This document shows positions 1-5,996 of a stretch of 8,426 nucleotides of DNA, one piece after another. This stretch comes from Methylomonas sp. (GTDB lineage Bacteria > Pseudomonadota > Gammaproteobacteria > Methylococcales > Methylomonadaceae). Where the stretch lies: positions 1-8,426 of the forward strand of contig JALXCS010000046.1 in the NCBI GenBank assembly GCA_026990815.1, written 5' to 3'. A model generated the notes under the pieces. The model was not told the origin of the DNA. It saw only the letters and a program-made list of their open reading frames with translations, and made no database searches. Position numbers and translations under genes: made by a program. Each line of letters opens with the position of its first letter. Positions within the stretch are counted from its first letter, which is position 1.

Positions 1-194
1 TTCTATTCAGATGTCGTATTAAAACTTTCTTCCTTCAATTGATAAATTGGCATTTTGAAAAGATTTATAACCATACATTCTCCCCAGAAATTCCAGCAGG
101 ATTCACTTTGGATAGAATTTGGAAAATATTTTAAACTGAATAGTAATTCAATTATTATTCAAAAAAACAATGTGATCTATTTATTTTTGGTCAT
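1..194. other. AT-rich stretch with no supported gene
   Basis: This stretch lies downstream of the minus-strand methyltransferase gene and is strongly AT-rich. A plus-strand reading frame runs from 55 into the methyltransferase gene, but it has no ribosome binding site, resembles no family I know and overlaps a real gene antisense, so I do not call it. The only structure I see is the dyad at 138-160. No convincing GC-rich hairpin with a T-run follows the methyltransferase stop on the minus strand. Confidence 0.6.
138..160. repeat. AT-rich 23-bp near-perfect dyad
   Basis: GAATAGTAATT and AATTATTATTC flank a single central C. All but one of the eleven position pairs are complementary, and the exception (G143 with T155) would still pair as G-U in RNA. 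There is almost no room for a loop, and neither side carries a good T-run for either strand, so a protein-binding site or chance in AT-rich DNA is more likely than a terminator. Confidence 0.35.
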
Positions 195-683
195 TCAGCT
201 ATTTTTCGGAAATATTTTTTTACCACTTTCCAATTTAATTAACCATCGGGGAACATTCTCAGCGTACTCGGCCCACAGGGAAGGAAACTGCTCTGATAAA
301 ACAACTTCTTCATAATGGGTAACACGCCAATGAAATATACAAGTGGCAAAAACAAGATAAAGAGTTATTAATGGAGAGCAGTAAGTAAGCGCCCAGCCTG
401 AGATAATCAGCAAAACGCCAAAAAACATAGGATTTCTTGAATAGCGGTATAAACCAACTGTCACTAAATATTGAGGGGGAGACCAAGGTGCCAGCGTCCC
501 TTTACCAGACAAATAAAAGTCCCGAACACAATAAAGTAATATCACTACCCCTATCCCGAGAACAGCCAACCCCGGTTTCCAAAGCATGCGACTCCAGGGG
601 TCAAAAGTGGATATCGCCCATGGAATCAGGAATGCAAAAACACCCGGTAACAAAAGAAAAGCCGATACAGCTTTCAATAACAC
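195..683 (-). CDS. Isoprenylcysteine carboxyl methyltransferase-like membrane protein
   Basis: A 162-aa membrane protein of the ICMT/phospholipid methyltransferase (PEMT) superfamily, which uses S-adenosylmethionine at the membrane; the substrate of this bacterial group is generally unknown. About four hydrophobic segments are visible (roughly residues 4-22, 34-54, 84-99, 103-119). The family signature is clear: GKGTLAPW at 60-67, GLYRYSRNPMFFG at 77-89, and the C-terminal E125-E126...F133...Y140...V144-P-R146 pattern that forms the cofactor and active-site end. The start is a GTG at 683, chosen because a perfect TAGGAG lies six bases upstream and a strong promoter sits just beyond it. Length fits small bacterial members (about 150-200 aa), so it looks complete. 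It is transcribed away from all other genes here. Family confident, substrate unknown. Confidence 0.88.
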   Translation of the reverse strand: MLLKAVSAFLLLPGVFAFLIPWAISTFDPWSRMLWKPGLAVLGIGVVILLYCVRDFYLSGKGTLAPWSPPQYLVTVGLYRYSRNPMFFGVLLIISGWALTYCSPLITLYLVFATCIFHWRVTHYEEVVLSEQFPSLWAEYAENVPRWLIKLESGKKIFPKNS

Positions 684-689
684 TTAATG

Positions 690-695
690 CTCCTA
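690..695 (-). promoter_or_regulatory. Ribosome binding site of the methyltransferase gene
   Basis: On the minus strand this reads TAGGAG, six bases before the GTG codon at 683. It decides the start in favour of this non-ATG codon. Confidence 0.8.
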
Positions 696-716
696 GGCCA
701 AACAATACTGAGTGTT

Positions 717-746
717 TTTATACTCTTTTCAGGATCAAATTGTCAA
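717..746 (-). promoter_or_regulatory. Sigma70 promoter of the methyltransferase gene
   Basis: On the minus strand there is a perfect -35 TTGACA (746-741), an 18-base spacer, and a -10 TATAAA (722-717). Transcription would begin near 710, giving a leader of roughly 25 bases that contains the TAGGAG site. This is the best promoter in the window and indicates that the methyltransferase is a single-gene unit. Confidence 0.72.
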
Positions 747-826
747 AGGCTATTTCAGATACGACATCCAAAGTTATGACTCACAATAGCCAATATTTTC
801 GACCCATTTGATCAGTTTCGTTGCCT

Positions 827-842
827 GTTGAAAATTTTCAAC
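827..842. repeat. 16-bp perfect palindrome
   Basis: GTTGAAAATTTTCAAC is perfectly self-complementary. It has no loop and no T-run, so it is not a terminator. It lies seven bases before the paired repeats at 849-897 and may belong to the same element or operator region. Confidence 0.55.
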
Positions 843-848
843 TAAAAA

Positions 849-897
849 CGGTCAATTTGGCCGCTTTGAATTTATGCCCAGCGGTCAAAATGGCCGA
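849..897. repeat. Paired CGGTCAA-N-GGCCG repeats, possible IS21-type end remnant
   Basis: Copy one (849-864, CGGTCAATTTGGCCGC) and copy two (882-897, CGGTCAAAATGGCCGA) agree at 13 of 16 positions and start 33 bp apart, about three helical turns. Each is itself partly palindromic, most clearly copy one (CGG-t-CAA / TTG-g-CCG). Short repeated sites near a terminus are typical of IS21-family ends, which recruit the IstA transposase. No istA or istB reading frame is present, so at most a solo end remains. A pair of operators for a dimeric regulator of Hsp20 is an equally open reading. Confidence 0.45.
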
Positions 898-1028
898 AAT
901 ATTCAAATACTCAAAACAATAATCTCTAACATTCATTGACTTATATGTTGGCCCACTTTTCGCTAAGCTAATGATTACAAGCCGCTCATCAAAGAGCATA
1001 TTCATTCGTTGAAGTAAGGAGGAAAGGT

Positions 1029-1586
1029 ATGAAAAATCCACTAATTATAATAATTGGCGGTCTTTTGCTTGTTATTTTCATTACGCAGGTTGTAATGTTT
1101 TACACAATCCATGAAAAGCTTGATCAAAGATTCGCCTTGGAAAAAGAATTGAATCTATCTAGCCATCAAGGTTCCAACACATGGGAAGAAGATGCTAACA
1201 ACTGGAATCCTTACCAAGAGCTGCTACAGATGCGAAACCGAATGGAACAAATCTTTAATGAATCAATTTCAAAGTTTCATAATAATTCCAATGCGACCCC
1301 TTTACCACAAATAGCGGCTATTGATTTTAAGGATGAGGTAGATCGTTATGTTGTCACGGTTGATGTTCCTGGCGCAGATGAGTCTGCAATTGATGTGGCA
1401 CTTAATGGTAGAAAATTGAACATATCTATCAAAGTGGAAGGGGAAAGTGACAATAGCTCTCAACTTCTTGAAGAATTTAAAGGTGAATTTTATCGCAGCT
1501 TAACCTTACCGGGGGAGGTAAATAAAGAAAAGATGAAAACAGTGTATAACAAGGGGATACTGACAATCATTCTTCCAAAGAAATAA
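1029..1586 (+). CDS. Membrane-anchored Hsp20/alpha-crystallin small heat shock protein
   Basis: A 185-aa protein that should act as an ATP-independent holdase against aggregation. Residues 4-25 form one very hydrophobic helix (PLIIIIGGLLLVIFITQVVM), so it is probably tethered to the inner membrane. Residues 59-80 (NPYQELLQMRNRMEQIFNES) are the amphipathic segment usual before the domain. The alpha-crystallin domain runs from about 97 to 185, with VTVDVPGADESAIDVAL at 109-125, FYRSLTLPGEV at 154-164 and the closing NKGILTIILPKK at 174-185, which contains the conserved G-I-L. The protein stops directly there, so the usual C-terminal extension with an I-x-I/V oligomerisation motif is absent. TAAGGAGG at 1015-1022 sits six bases before the ATG and supports this start, hence the anchor. 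The DUF2934 gene follows after 56 bases and may share its transcript. Confidence 0.9.
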   Translation: MKNPLIIIIGGLLLVIFITQVVMFYTIHEKLDQRFALEKELNLSSHQGSNTWEEDANNWNPYQELLQMRNRMEQIFNESISKFHNNSNATPLPQIAAIDFKDEVDRYVVTVDVPGADESAIDVALNGRKLNISIKVEGESDNSSQLLEEFKGEFYRSLTLPGEVNKEKMKTVYNKGILTIILPKK

Positions 1587-1642
1587 ATTAGTGATCCTTT
1601 TATCTAAATGCTAATAATTTATTCAACATCAGGAGATAAACA

Positions 1643-1882
1643 ATGGCTACCAAGAAAAAAGAAGTTAAAAAAATGACTCAATCTACAGCTAACAAAACTT
1701 CAACCGAGAATGACGATATCGAGCTATATCAAAGTATGATTGCCGAAGCGGCCTATTATAAAGCAGAGAGCAGAGGGTTTACGCCAGGACATGAGGCTGA
1801 AGACTGGCTTGAGGCTGAACAAGAAATTATGAGTAGTCTACAAAAACCCATAATTTCTGAAGGCGCCTTCATTGACAAATAA
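1643..1882 (+). CDS. DUF2934 family protein
   Basis: A 79-aa soluble protein. The lysine-rich N-terminus (ATKKKEVKK) is followed by a polar Ser/Thr/Asn linker to about residue 25. The DUF2934 core spans roughly 28-62 and contains IAEAAYYKAESRGFTPGH (33-50) and EDWLEAEQEI (53-62), the helical signature of the family. Its function is unknown; members are small and often lie near stress or accessory genes in proteobacteria. AGGAG at 1631-1635 precedes the ATG by seven bases. A later ATG at residue 11 exists but lacks its own ribosome site. The short gap from Hsp20 with no obvious terminator suggests a two-gene transcript. Family assignment is confident; no role can be read from sequence. Confidence 0.85.
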   Translation: MATKKKEVKKMTQSTANKTSTENDDIELYQSMIAEAAYYKAESRGFTPGHEAEDWLEAEQEIMSSLQKPIISEGAFIDK

Positions 1883-1971
1883 AATCATTGGCTGACCGGG
1901 GAGTTTCAACAAAAACTTGTCACTAGAAGTCGTGCTTAGTGCAAACACTTCCAAAAGTATTGAAAAATGAT

Positions 1972-2142
1972 TTAACTTAGAAAAATCAGTTGAGGGCGGA
2001 ATTGTAACTCAAGATATTGTTTTTACATTGTTTTAAAAAAATCCTAGATACACCCTATAGATTAGTCGGGCGATTTTTTGAAGTACTGTGGAATCAAGAG
2101 CTGATACTAGAAATTGTGAACAACTGATTTTTCTAGGCTTAA
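1972..2142. repeat. Possible MITE-like element bounded by inverted repeats
   Basis: A perfect 15-bp inverted repeat, TAGAAAAATCAGTTG at 1978-1992 and its complement at 2121-2135, encloses 128 bp with no coding potential. Outward of the perfect part both arms continue to TTAA (left TTAACT, right read inward TTAAGCC), giving arms of about 21-22 bp with a one-base offset and a 171-bp total. Inside are a further 8-bp inverted pair (AAAAAATC 2036-2043, GATTTTTT 2072-2079) and a CTAGAAA/TTTCTAG pair (2107-2113, 2130-2136). It could be a nonautonomous transposon relic or a long RNA stem. It occupies most of the 287-bp gap between the DUF2934 and membrane-protein genes. Confidence 0.45.
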
Positions 2143-2169
2143 TTAATTGACATCAGCAAAGAGGGATTA

Positions 2170-2691
2170 ATGAATAAAGCTTCATTTCTAGAAAAAAAAC
2201 ACCTGATTGAAGAAATCGTTCTTTTCATAGTACTGATTTTATCACTTGTGGGTATGGGGATTACGGATTTTTCCTCTAATGAAAGCCATCGATACTGGAC
2301 TTTGATGATAATTTTCTATGCTCTTGCCAGCATCGGCTTAGGTTGGTCTAGAACGAAAAACCCTGAGAAGATCTTTAAGGAATTAATTGTTCAGCAGCTT
2401 ATTCATTGGGGGGCAACCTTACTTACGGTATCAGGAGTCTATCTTTTACTCCATACCGGTCGTTTGAACTATGAAAGCACAGGACTTATTGTTGAGCTTA
2501 TTCTAGGTTTTTCACTATTTCTGAACGGTCGTAATCTGGGTTGGCGTTGTAGTCTGCTTGGTCTGTTAGTAGGCTGCACCGCAATTGTTGCCGCCTATGT
2601 CGAAGAATACATCTGGGTGATTTTGTTGGTTGCTTTATGTCTGGCAGTTATCGCCTTTTTTTGGGAAAAGCATCGTCTTAAAAAAACTTAG
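2170..2691 (+). CDS. Six-helix membrane protein of unknown function
   Basis: A 173-aa protein I do not recognise. About six hydrophobic segments are visible (roughly 13-32, 42-60, 75-95, 102-119, 124-143, 146-165), separated by short loops that include RTKNPEKIFK (61-70) and NGRNLGWR (119-126); the C-terminus is basic (EKHRLKKT). There is no signal peptide cleavage site, metal-binding cluster or transporter motif that I can see. AAAGAGGG at 2158-2165 lies just before the ATG. The stop is only 39 bases before ppsA, with no terminator between, so cotranscription with PEP synthase is likely. A role linked to the pyruvate genes would be a guess from position only. Confidence 0.8.
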   Translation: MNKASFLEKKHLIEEIVLFIVLILSLVGMGITDFSSNESHRYWTLMIIFYALASIGLGWSRTKNPEKIFKELIVQQLIHWGATLLTVSGVYLLLHTGRLNYESTGLIVELILGFSLFLNGRNLGWRCSLLGLLVGCTAIVAAYVEEYIWVILLVALCLAVIAFFWEKHRLKKT

Positions 2692-2730
2692 ATTCAACTT
2701 ATAACTGCAAAACCAAACAGGAGAGAAGTT

Positions 2731-5136
2731 ATGAAATATCAATATATTCGTTTTTTTGACGAAATTGGAATTGATGATATTCCACAAGTGGGGGGTAAAA
2801 ACGCTTCATTAGGAGAAATGTATCAAAAGCTAATGCCTGAGGGTGTGAAAGTACCTAATGGTTTTGCTATTACCGCCCAAGCTTATCGTTATGTTCTTGA
2901 TCAAAATAATGCTTGGGATGCCTTGCGGGAAACCATGGCCGATTTGGACCCGAGGGATGTCACTCAGTTAGCTATCCGCGGAAAAAAAGCTCGTGACATC
3001 ATCTATTCCGCCGAATTGCCAGATGATCTAAAAACTGAAATTATTACTGCCTATCAACAATTAAAGCAGGAGTATGGAGACACTTTAAGTTTGGCAGTAC
3101 GCAGTTCAGCAACAGCTGAAGATTTACCTACAGCAAGCTTTGCCGGGCAACAGGATACCTATCTAAACATTCATGGTGACGAAGTATTACTGGATGCCTG
3201 CCGACGTTGTTTTGCCAGTCTGTTCACTGATCGTGCCATTCATTACCGGATAGATCAGGGCTTTGATCATTTTGATGTCGCCTTATCCATTGGCATAATG
3301 AAAATGGTGCGTTCAGATTTGGCGACCAGCGGCGTGATGTTTTCTCTGGATACCGAATCCGGTTTTCGTGATGCCGTGTTTATTACTGCGGCATATGGCC
3401 TGGGAGAAAATGTTGTCCAAGGTGCGGTCGAACCTGATGAGTTTTATGTGCATAAACCTACTTTTGAAAAAGGTTATCGTTGTGTGCTGCGAAGAGTTCT
3501 GGGCTCCAAAAAGATCAAAATGATCTATCAGGAAGGTGATACGCGTGAAGCCACAGGCAATATACCGACACCTAAAACGGATCAAGAGCGTTTTTGTATT
3601 TCGGATGAAGAGGCTTTAACGCTGGCTGATTATGCGATTAAAGTAGAGCATTTATATAGCAAAAAAGTAGGACATGATCGGCCTATGGATATGGAATGGG
3701 CAAAAGATGGCTTGGATGGTCAACTCTATATGGTGCAGGCGCGTCCGGAAACCGTCGCCTCACAAAAACACGGCACCATTTTAGAAGAATTTCGTTTAAA
3801 AGAACAAGGTGACGTTTTGTGTACGGGTCATTCTGTGGGGGCAAAAATCGCCACAGGTCCCGCCCATATTATCAGCAGTACCAAACATTTGGCTGAATTT
3901 AAACCCGGCGAAGTTTTAGTTGCCGACACCACAACTCCTGACTGGGAACCGATTATGAAGATAGCGGCCGCTATTGTCACAAATCGCGGTGGACGTACCT
4001 GCCATGCAGCTATTGTCGCCCGCGAACTGGGCATTCCAGCCGTAGTTGGGTGTGACAATGCAACGGAAGTGATTGATGATAGTGAAATGATCACCGTATC
4101 TTGCGCTGAAGGAGATGTCGGCAGAATCTATCATGGAGCGCTGGATTTCGAAGTCATTCGTACTAACCTGGCCAATATGGCTCACCCAAAAACCAAGGTA
4201 ATGCTGAATTTGGGCAACCCGGAACTCGCTTTTAAAACCAGCTTCTTACCTTGTGATGGAGTCGGTCTGGCTCGGATGGAATTTATTATTAATGAATATA
4301 TCAAGGTGCATCCATTAGCCCTACTGCACCCGGAAAAAGTTGAAAACAGTGTAGAAAAAGACACCATCAATAATCTGGTTAAAAATGACCCAAGTCCGGC
4401 AGACTATTTTATTCGACGTTTATCAGAAGGCGTTGGCACAATTGCCGCCGCATTTTATCCCAAGCCCGTTGTGGTCCGAATGTCTGATTTCAAAAGCAAT
4501 GAATATGCGTCTTTAATCGGTGGTCGAGTATTTGAGCCAGCCGAAGACAACCCCATGCTTGGTTTTCGCGGCGCATCCCGCTATACCCACCCTGCTTACG
4601 AACAAGGCTTTGCCCTGGAATGTGCGGCGATGAAACGGGTTCGGGAAGAAATGGGATTAACTAATGTGATTTTAATGATCCCTTTCTGTCGCCGTGTTGA
4701 AGAAGGCGAGCGGGTACTACAGAAAATGGCTGAATTGGGACTAAAACAAGGTGAAAAAGATCTTGAAATCTATGTGATGTGTGAAATCCCAAATAATGTC
4801 ATTCAAATCGATGCTTTTGCCAAACTGTTTGATGGCTTTTCCATCGGCTCCAATGATCTGACGCAATTGACACTGGGGGTTGATAGGGATTCAGAAATAG
4901 TGTCTTTTGATTTTGATGAGCGTGATCCCGGGGTTAAAGAAATGATCCGGCTTGCCGTTGAGGGCGTAAAACGAAATAACCGTCATTCAGGTATCTGTGG
5001 ACAAGCGCCTTCGGATTATCCGGAAATCGCCGAATTTTTGGTTGAATTGGGGATCGATTCCATCAGTTTAAATCCGGATACCGTGATAAAAACCACCTTG
5101 CATATCCTGGAGGTTGAGAAGCGTCTTTCAAACTAA
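2731..5136 (+). CDS. ppsA: Phosphoenolpyruvate synthase
   Basis: An 801-aa cytosolic enzyme converting pyruvate, ATP and water to PEP, AMP and phosphate, the entry to gluconeogenesis from pyruvate. The ATP-binding PPDK N-terminal domain covers about 1-350, with GGKNASLGEMY at 21-31, AVRSSATAEDLPTASFAGQQ from 122, and MVQARPETV near its end. The swivelling phosphohistidine domain has TNRGGRTCHAAIVARE with the catalytic H425. The C-terminal TIM barrel binds pyruvate/PEP: GVGLARMEFII, NPMLGFRGASRY, GSNDLTQLTLGVDRD, and GICGQAPSD with the acid/base cysteine C756. Length matches the family (E. coli enzyme about 792 aa). T423, two residues before the histidine, is where the PpsR (DUF299) kinase/phosphorylase would act in other bacteria. 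AGGAGAG at 2719-2725 sets the start. Assignment is secure. Confidence 0.97.
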   Translation: MKYQYIRFFDEIGIDDIPQVGGKNASLGEMYQKLMPEGVKVPNGFAITAQAYRYVLDQNNAWDALRETMADLDPRDVTQLAIRGKKARDIIYSAELPDDLKTEIITAYQQLKQEYGDTLSLAVRSSATAEDLPTASFAGQQDTYLNIHGDEVLLDACRRCFASLFTDRAIHYRIDQGFDHFDVALSIGIMKMVRSDLATSGVMFSLDTESGFRDAVFITAAYGLGENVVQGAVEPDEFYVHKPTFEKGYRCVLRRVLGSKKIKMIYQEGDTREATGNIPTPKTDQERFCISDEEALTLADYAIKVEHLYSKKVGHDRPMDMEWAKDGLDGQLYMVQARPETVASQKHGTILEEFRLKEQGDVLCTGHSVGAKIATGPAHIISSTKHLAEFKPGEVLVADTTTPDWEPIMKIAAAIVTNRGGRTCHAAIVARELGIPAVVGCDNATEVIDDSEMITVSCAEGDVGRIYHGALDFEVIRTNLANMAHPKTKVMLNLGNPELAFKTSFLPCDGVGLARMEFIINEYIKVHPLALLHPEKVENSVEKDTINNLVKNDPSPADYFIRRLSEGVGTIAAAFYPKPVVVRMSDFKSNEYASLIGGRVFEPAEDNPMLGFRGASRYTHPAYEQGFALECAAMKRVREEMGLTNVILMIPFCRRVEEGERVLQKMAELGLKQGEKDLEIYVMCEIPNNVIQIDAFAKLFDGFSIGSNDLTQLTLGVDRDSEIVSFDFDERDPGVKEMIRLAVEGVKRNNRHSGICGQAPSDYPEIAEFLVELGIDSISLNPDTVIKTTLHILEVEKRLSN

Positions 5137-5184
5137 AACAGCTTGCAGGCCACTGCCATTAAGTTAATGACGATTCGTGGATTC

Positions 5185-5219
5185 GTAGGTCGGGTTAAGC
5201 TATCGCTAACCCGCCCTAC
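5185..5219. repeat. REP-like hairpin between ppsA and the downstream operon
   Basis: GTAGGTCGGGTT (5185-5196) pairs with AACCCGCCCTAC (5208-5219) with one mismatch (T5190/C5214). The stem continues as AGC/GCT around a TATC loop, with A5197 bulged. Both the sequence and the shape match the GTAGGTCGGGTTA-type palindromic repeats scattered between genes in many gammaproteobacteria, which are mobilised by REP-associated tyrosine transposases. It is followed by AAAAGGG, not a T-run, so it is not a classic terminator, but it could stabilise the ppsA mRNA 3' end or weaken read-through. Confidence 0.7.
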
Positions 5220-5237
5220 AAAAGGGAAACAACATTT

Positions 5238-5244
5238 GAGGTGA
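5238..5244 (+). promoter_or_regulatory. Ribosome binding site deciding the STAS-like gene start
   Basis: GAGGTGA lies five bases before the ATG at 5250. It overlaps the in-frame GTG at 5241, which therefore cannot be the real start. Confidence 0.8.
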
Positions 5245-5249
5245 TTAAT

Positions 5250-5612
5250 ATGCTGGAAATATTACCGGAAACCGATGACAACACATTAATTGTGAAAGCA
5301 TCAGCAAAGCTTACCACTCATGATTACGAGGAAATTTTTATTCCTCAACTGAATCAACGTTTAAATAAACTTGGAAAAATCAAAGTCGTAATGTCTTTTG
5401 ATGACGATTTTAATGGCTGGGAAGCCGGTGCTGCCTGGGATGATTTTATTTTTGGTGTGCAGCATCGCCATGATTTTGAAAAAGTAGCAGTCGTGGCTCA
5501 ACAACAATGGTTACAATGGGCCACTAAAATCGGATCCTATTTTATGGATGGCCAAGTTACAACCTATACACCTGATCAGTTTCAGGATGCGGTAAATTGG
5601 GTTAAACAATAA
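5250..5612 (+). CDS. SpoIIAA-like STAS/SEC14-fold protein
   Basis: A 120-aa soluble protein of the SpoIIAA-like family (PF11964), which has the STAS/SEC14-like alpha/beta fold. Family features are the N-terminal strand pair (MLEILPETDDNTLIVKASAK), the helix after LTTHDYEEIFIPQL, strand KIKVVMSF at 43-50, the GWEAGAAWDDFIFGVQHRHD segment at 57-75, strand KVAVVA at 78-83 and the W87 region. Members are single-domain proteins of about 115-130 aa with no established biochemical function; some STAS proteins bind nucleotides or lipids, but the phosphorylated serine of true anti-anti-sigma factors is not identifiable here. The ATG at 5250 is preferred over the upstream GTG because of the ribosome site. 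The AhpD-like gene starts 18 bases after the stop, so it is the probable first gene of the pdh operon or part of a run-on from ppsA. Confidence 0.85.
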   Translation: MLEILPETDDNTLIVKASAKLTTHDYEEIFIPQLNQRLNKLGKIKVVMSFDDDFNGWEAGAAWDDFIFGVQHRHDFEKVAVVAQQQWLQWATKIGSYFMDGQVTTYTPDQFQDAVNWVKQ

Positions 5613-5630
5613 AATTCTCAGGAGAACGCA

Positions 5631-5996
5631 ATGGGTAGAATGGGTGAGTTACTTCAACAATCGGCAAAAACACGACAACGGTTACTGAAAGACTATCCAA
5701 GTGAGACCAAGTCATTTTTAAATTTTCTGCATAAAACTGAAGCAGGCGTTGCACTTAGCCAACGACAGAAAGAATTAATTAATGTTGCTCTAGCCGTTGC
5801 CGCACAATGTGATCGCTGCATCGCCATACATGTCAAAAGTGCCATTAAATATGGCGCTACCAGAGATGAAATAGTCGAGTCTGCTTTTATGGCAGTCATT
5901 ATGCATGGTGGTCCAGCCTATATGTATATGACTTCACTTTTCGAAGCATTGGATGAATTTTTACCTGACAGGAAGGAGAAAGCTGATGGAGCGTGA
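5631..5996 (+). CDS. AhpD-like / carboxymuconolactone decarboxylase family redox protein
   Basis: A 121-aa all-helical protein of the CMD/AhpD family. The core QRQKELINVALAVAAQC to IAIHVKSAIKYGATRDEIVE spans about 44-83. It carries the full AhpD active-site set: E48, C60, C63 and H67, spaced E-x11-C-x2-C-x3-H exactly as in mycobacterial AhpD (E118, C130, C133, H137), with R62 where AhpD has its extra histidine. This points to a thiol-disulfide or peroxidase role and away from true carboxymuconolactone decarboxylase. AGGAG at 5620-5624 sits six bases before the ATG; a second in-frame ATG at 5640 is less well placed. Its last 11 bases overlap pdhA, implying translational coupling. In mycobacteria AhpD is reduced by the lipoyl domain of an E2, and here an E2 gene lies in the same operon. 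Exact substrate unknown. Confidence 0.9.
   Translation: MGRMGELLQQSAKTRQRLLKDYPSETKSFLNFLHKTEAGVALSQRQKELINVALAVAAQCDRCIAIHVKSAIKYGATRDEIVESAFMAVIMHGGPAYMYMTSLFEALDEFLPDRKEKADGA
5971..5978 (+). promoter_or_regulatory. Ribosome binding site deciding the pdhA start
   Basis: GGAAGGAG lies seven bases before the ATG at 5986. It rules out the in-frame ATG at 5953, which has no such site and would lengthen the overlap with the AhpD-like gene to 44 bases. Confidence 0.85.

Larger units (their letters stand above)
684..1028. other. Divergent intergenic region, 345 bp
   Basis: This gap separates the minus-strand methyltransferase from the plus-strand Hsp20 gene. It contains the methyltransferase promoter, a 16-bp palindrome at 827-842, and paired CGGTCAA/GGCCG repeats at 849-897. 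Short reading frames cross it on both strands but lack ribosome sites and family resemblance. No convincing sigma70 or sigma32 promoter for Hsp20 could be read by eye, although transcription must start somewhere here because the neighbouring gene is divergent. Confidence 0.6.

Noticed and set aside
55..315. Plus-strand 86-codon reading frame
   Set aside because: No ribosome site or family resemblance, and its second half is antisense to the well-supported methyltransferase gene.
437..811. Plus-strand 124-codon reading frame
   Set aside because: Mostly antisense to the methyltransferase gene and its promoter; composition looks random and no domain is recognisable.
935..958. Possible sigma32 heat-shock promoter for hsp20 (ATTGACT then GCCCACTT)
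   Set aside because: The two parts resemble the consensus but the spacer is several bases too short, so I would not call it without transcript data.
838..1041. Minus-strand 67-codon reading frame before hsp20
   Set aside because: It runs through the repeat pair and overlaps the start of hsp20 antisense; no family resemblance.
2022..2050. TTTACA-N17-TAGATA as a promoter for the membrane-protein/ppsA unit
   Set aside because: The -35 is good but the -10 matches the consensus at only three of six positions and lies inside the candidate mobile element.
5185..5224. Intrinsic terminator after ppsA
   Set aside because: The stem is good but is followed on the plus strand by A-rich sequence, with no T-run.
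5241..5249. GTG start for the SpoIIAA-like gene at 5241
   Set aside because: This GTG is part of the ribosome site that serves the ATG at 5250.
5953..5985. Upstream ATG start for pdhA at 5953
   Set aside because: No ribosome site; the 11 extra residues are unlike the family N-terminus, and the ATG at 5986 has GGAAGGAG at ideal spacing.
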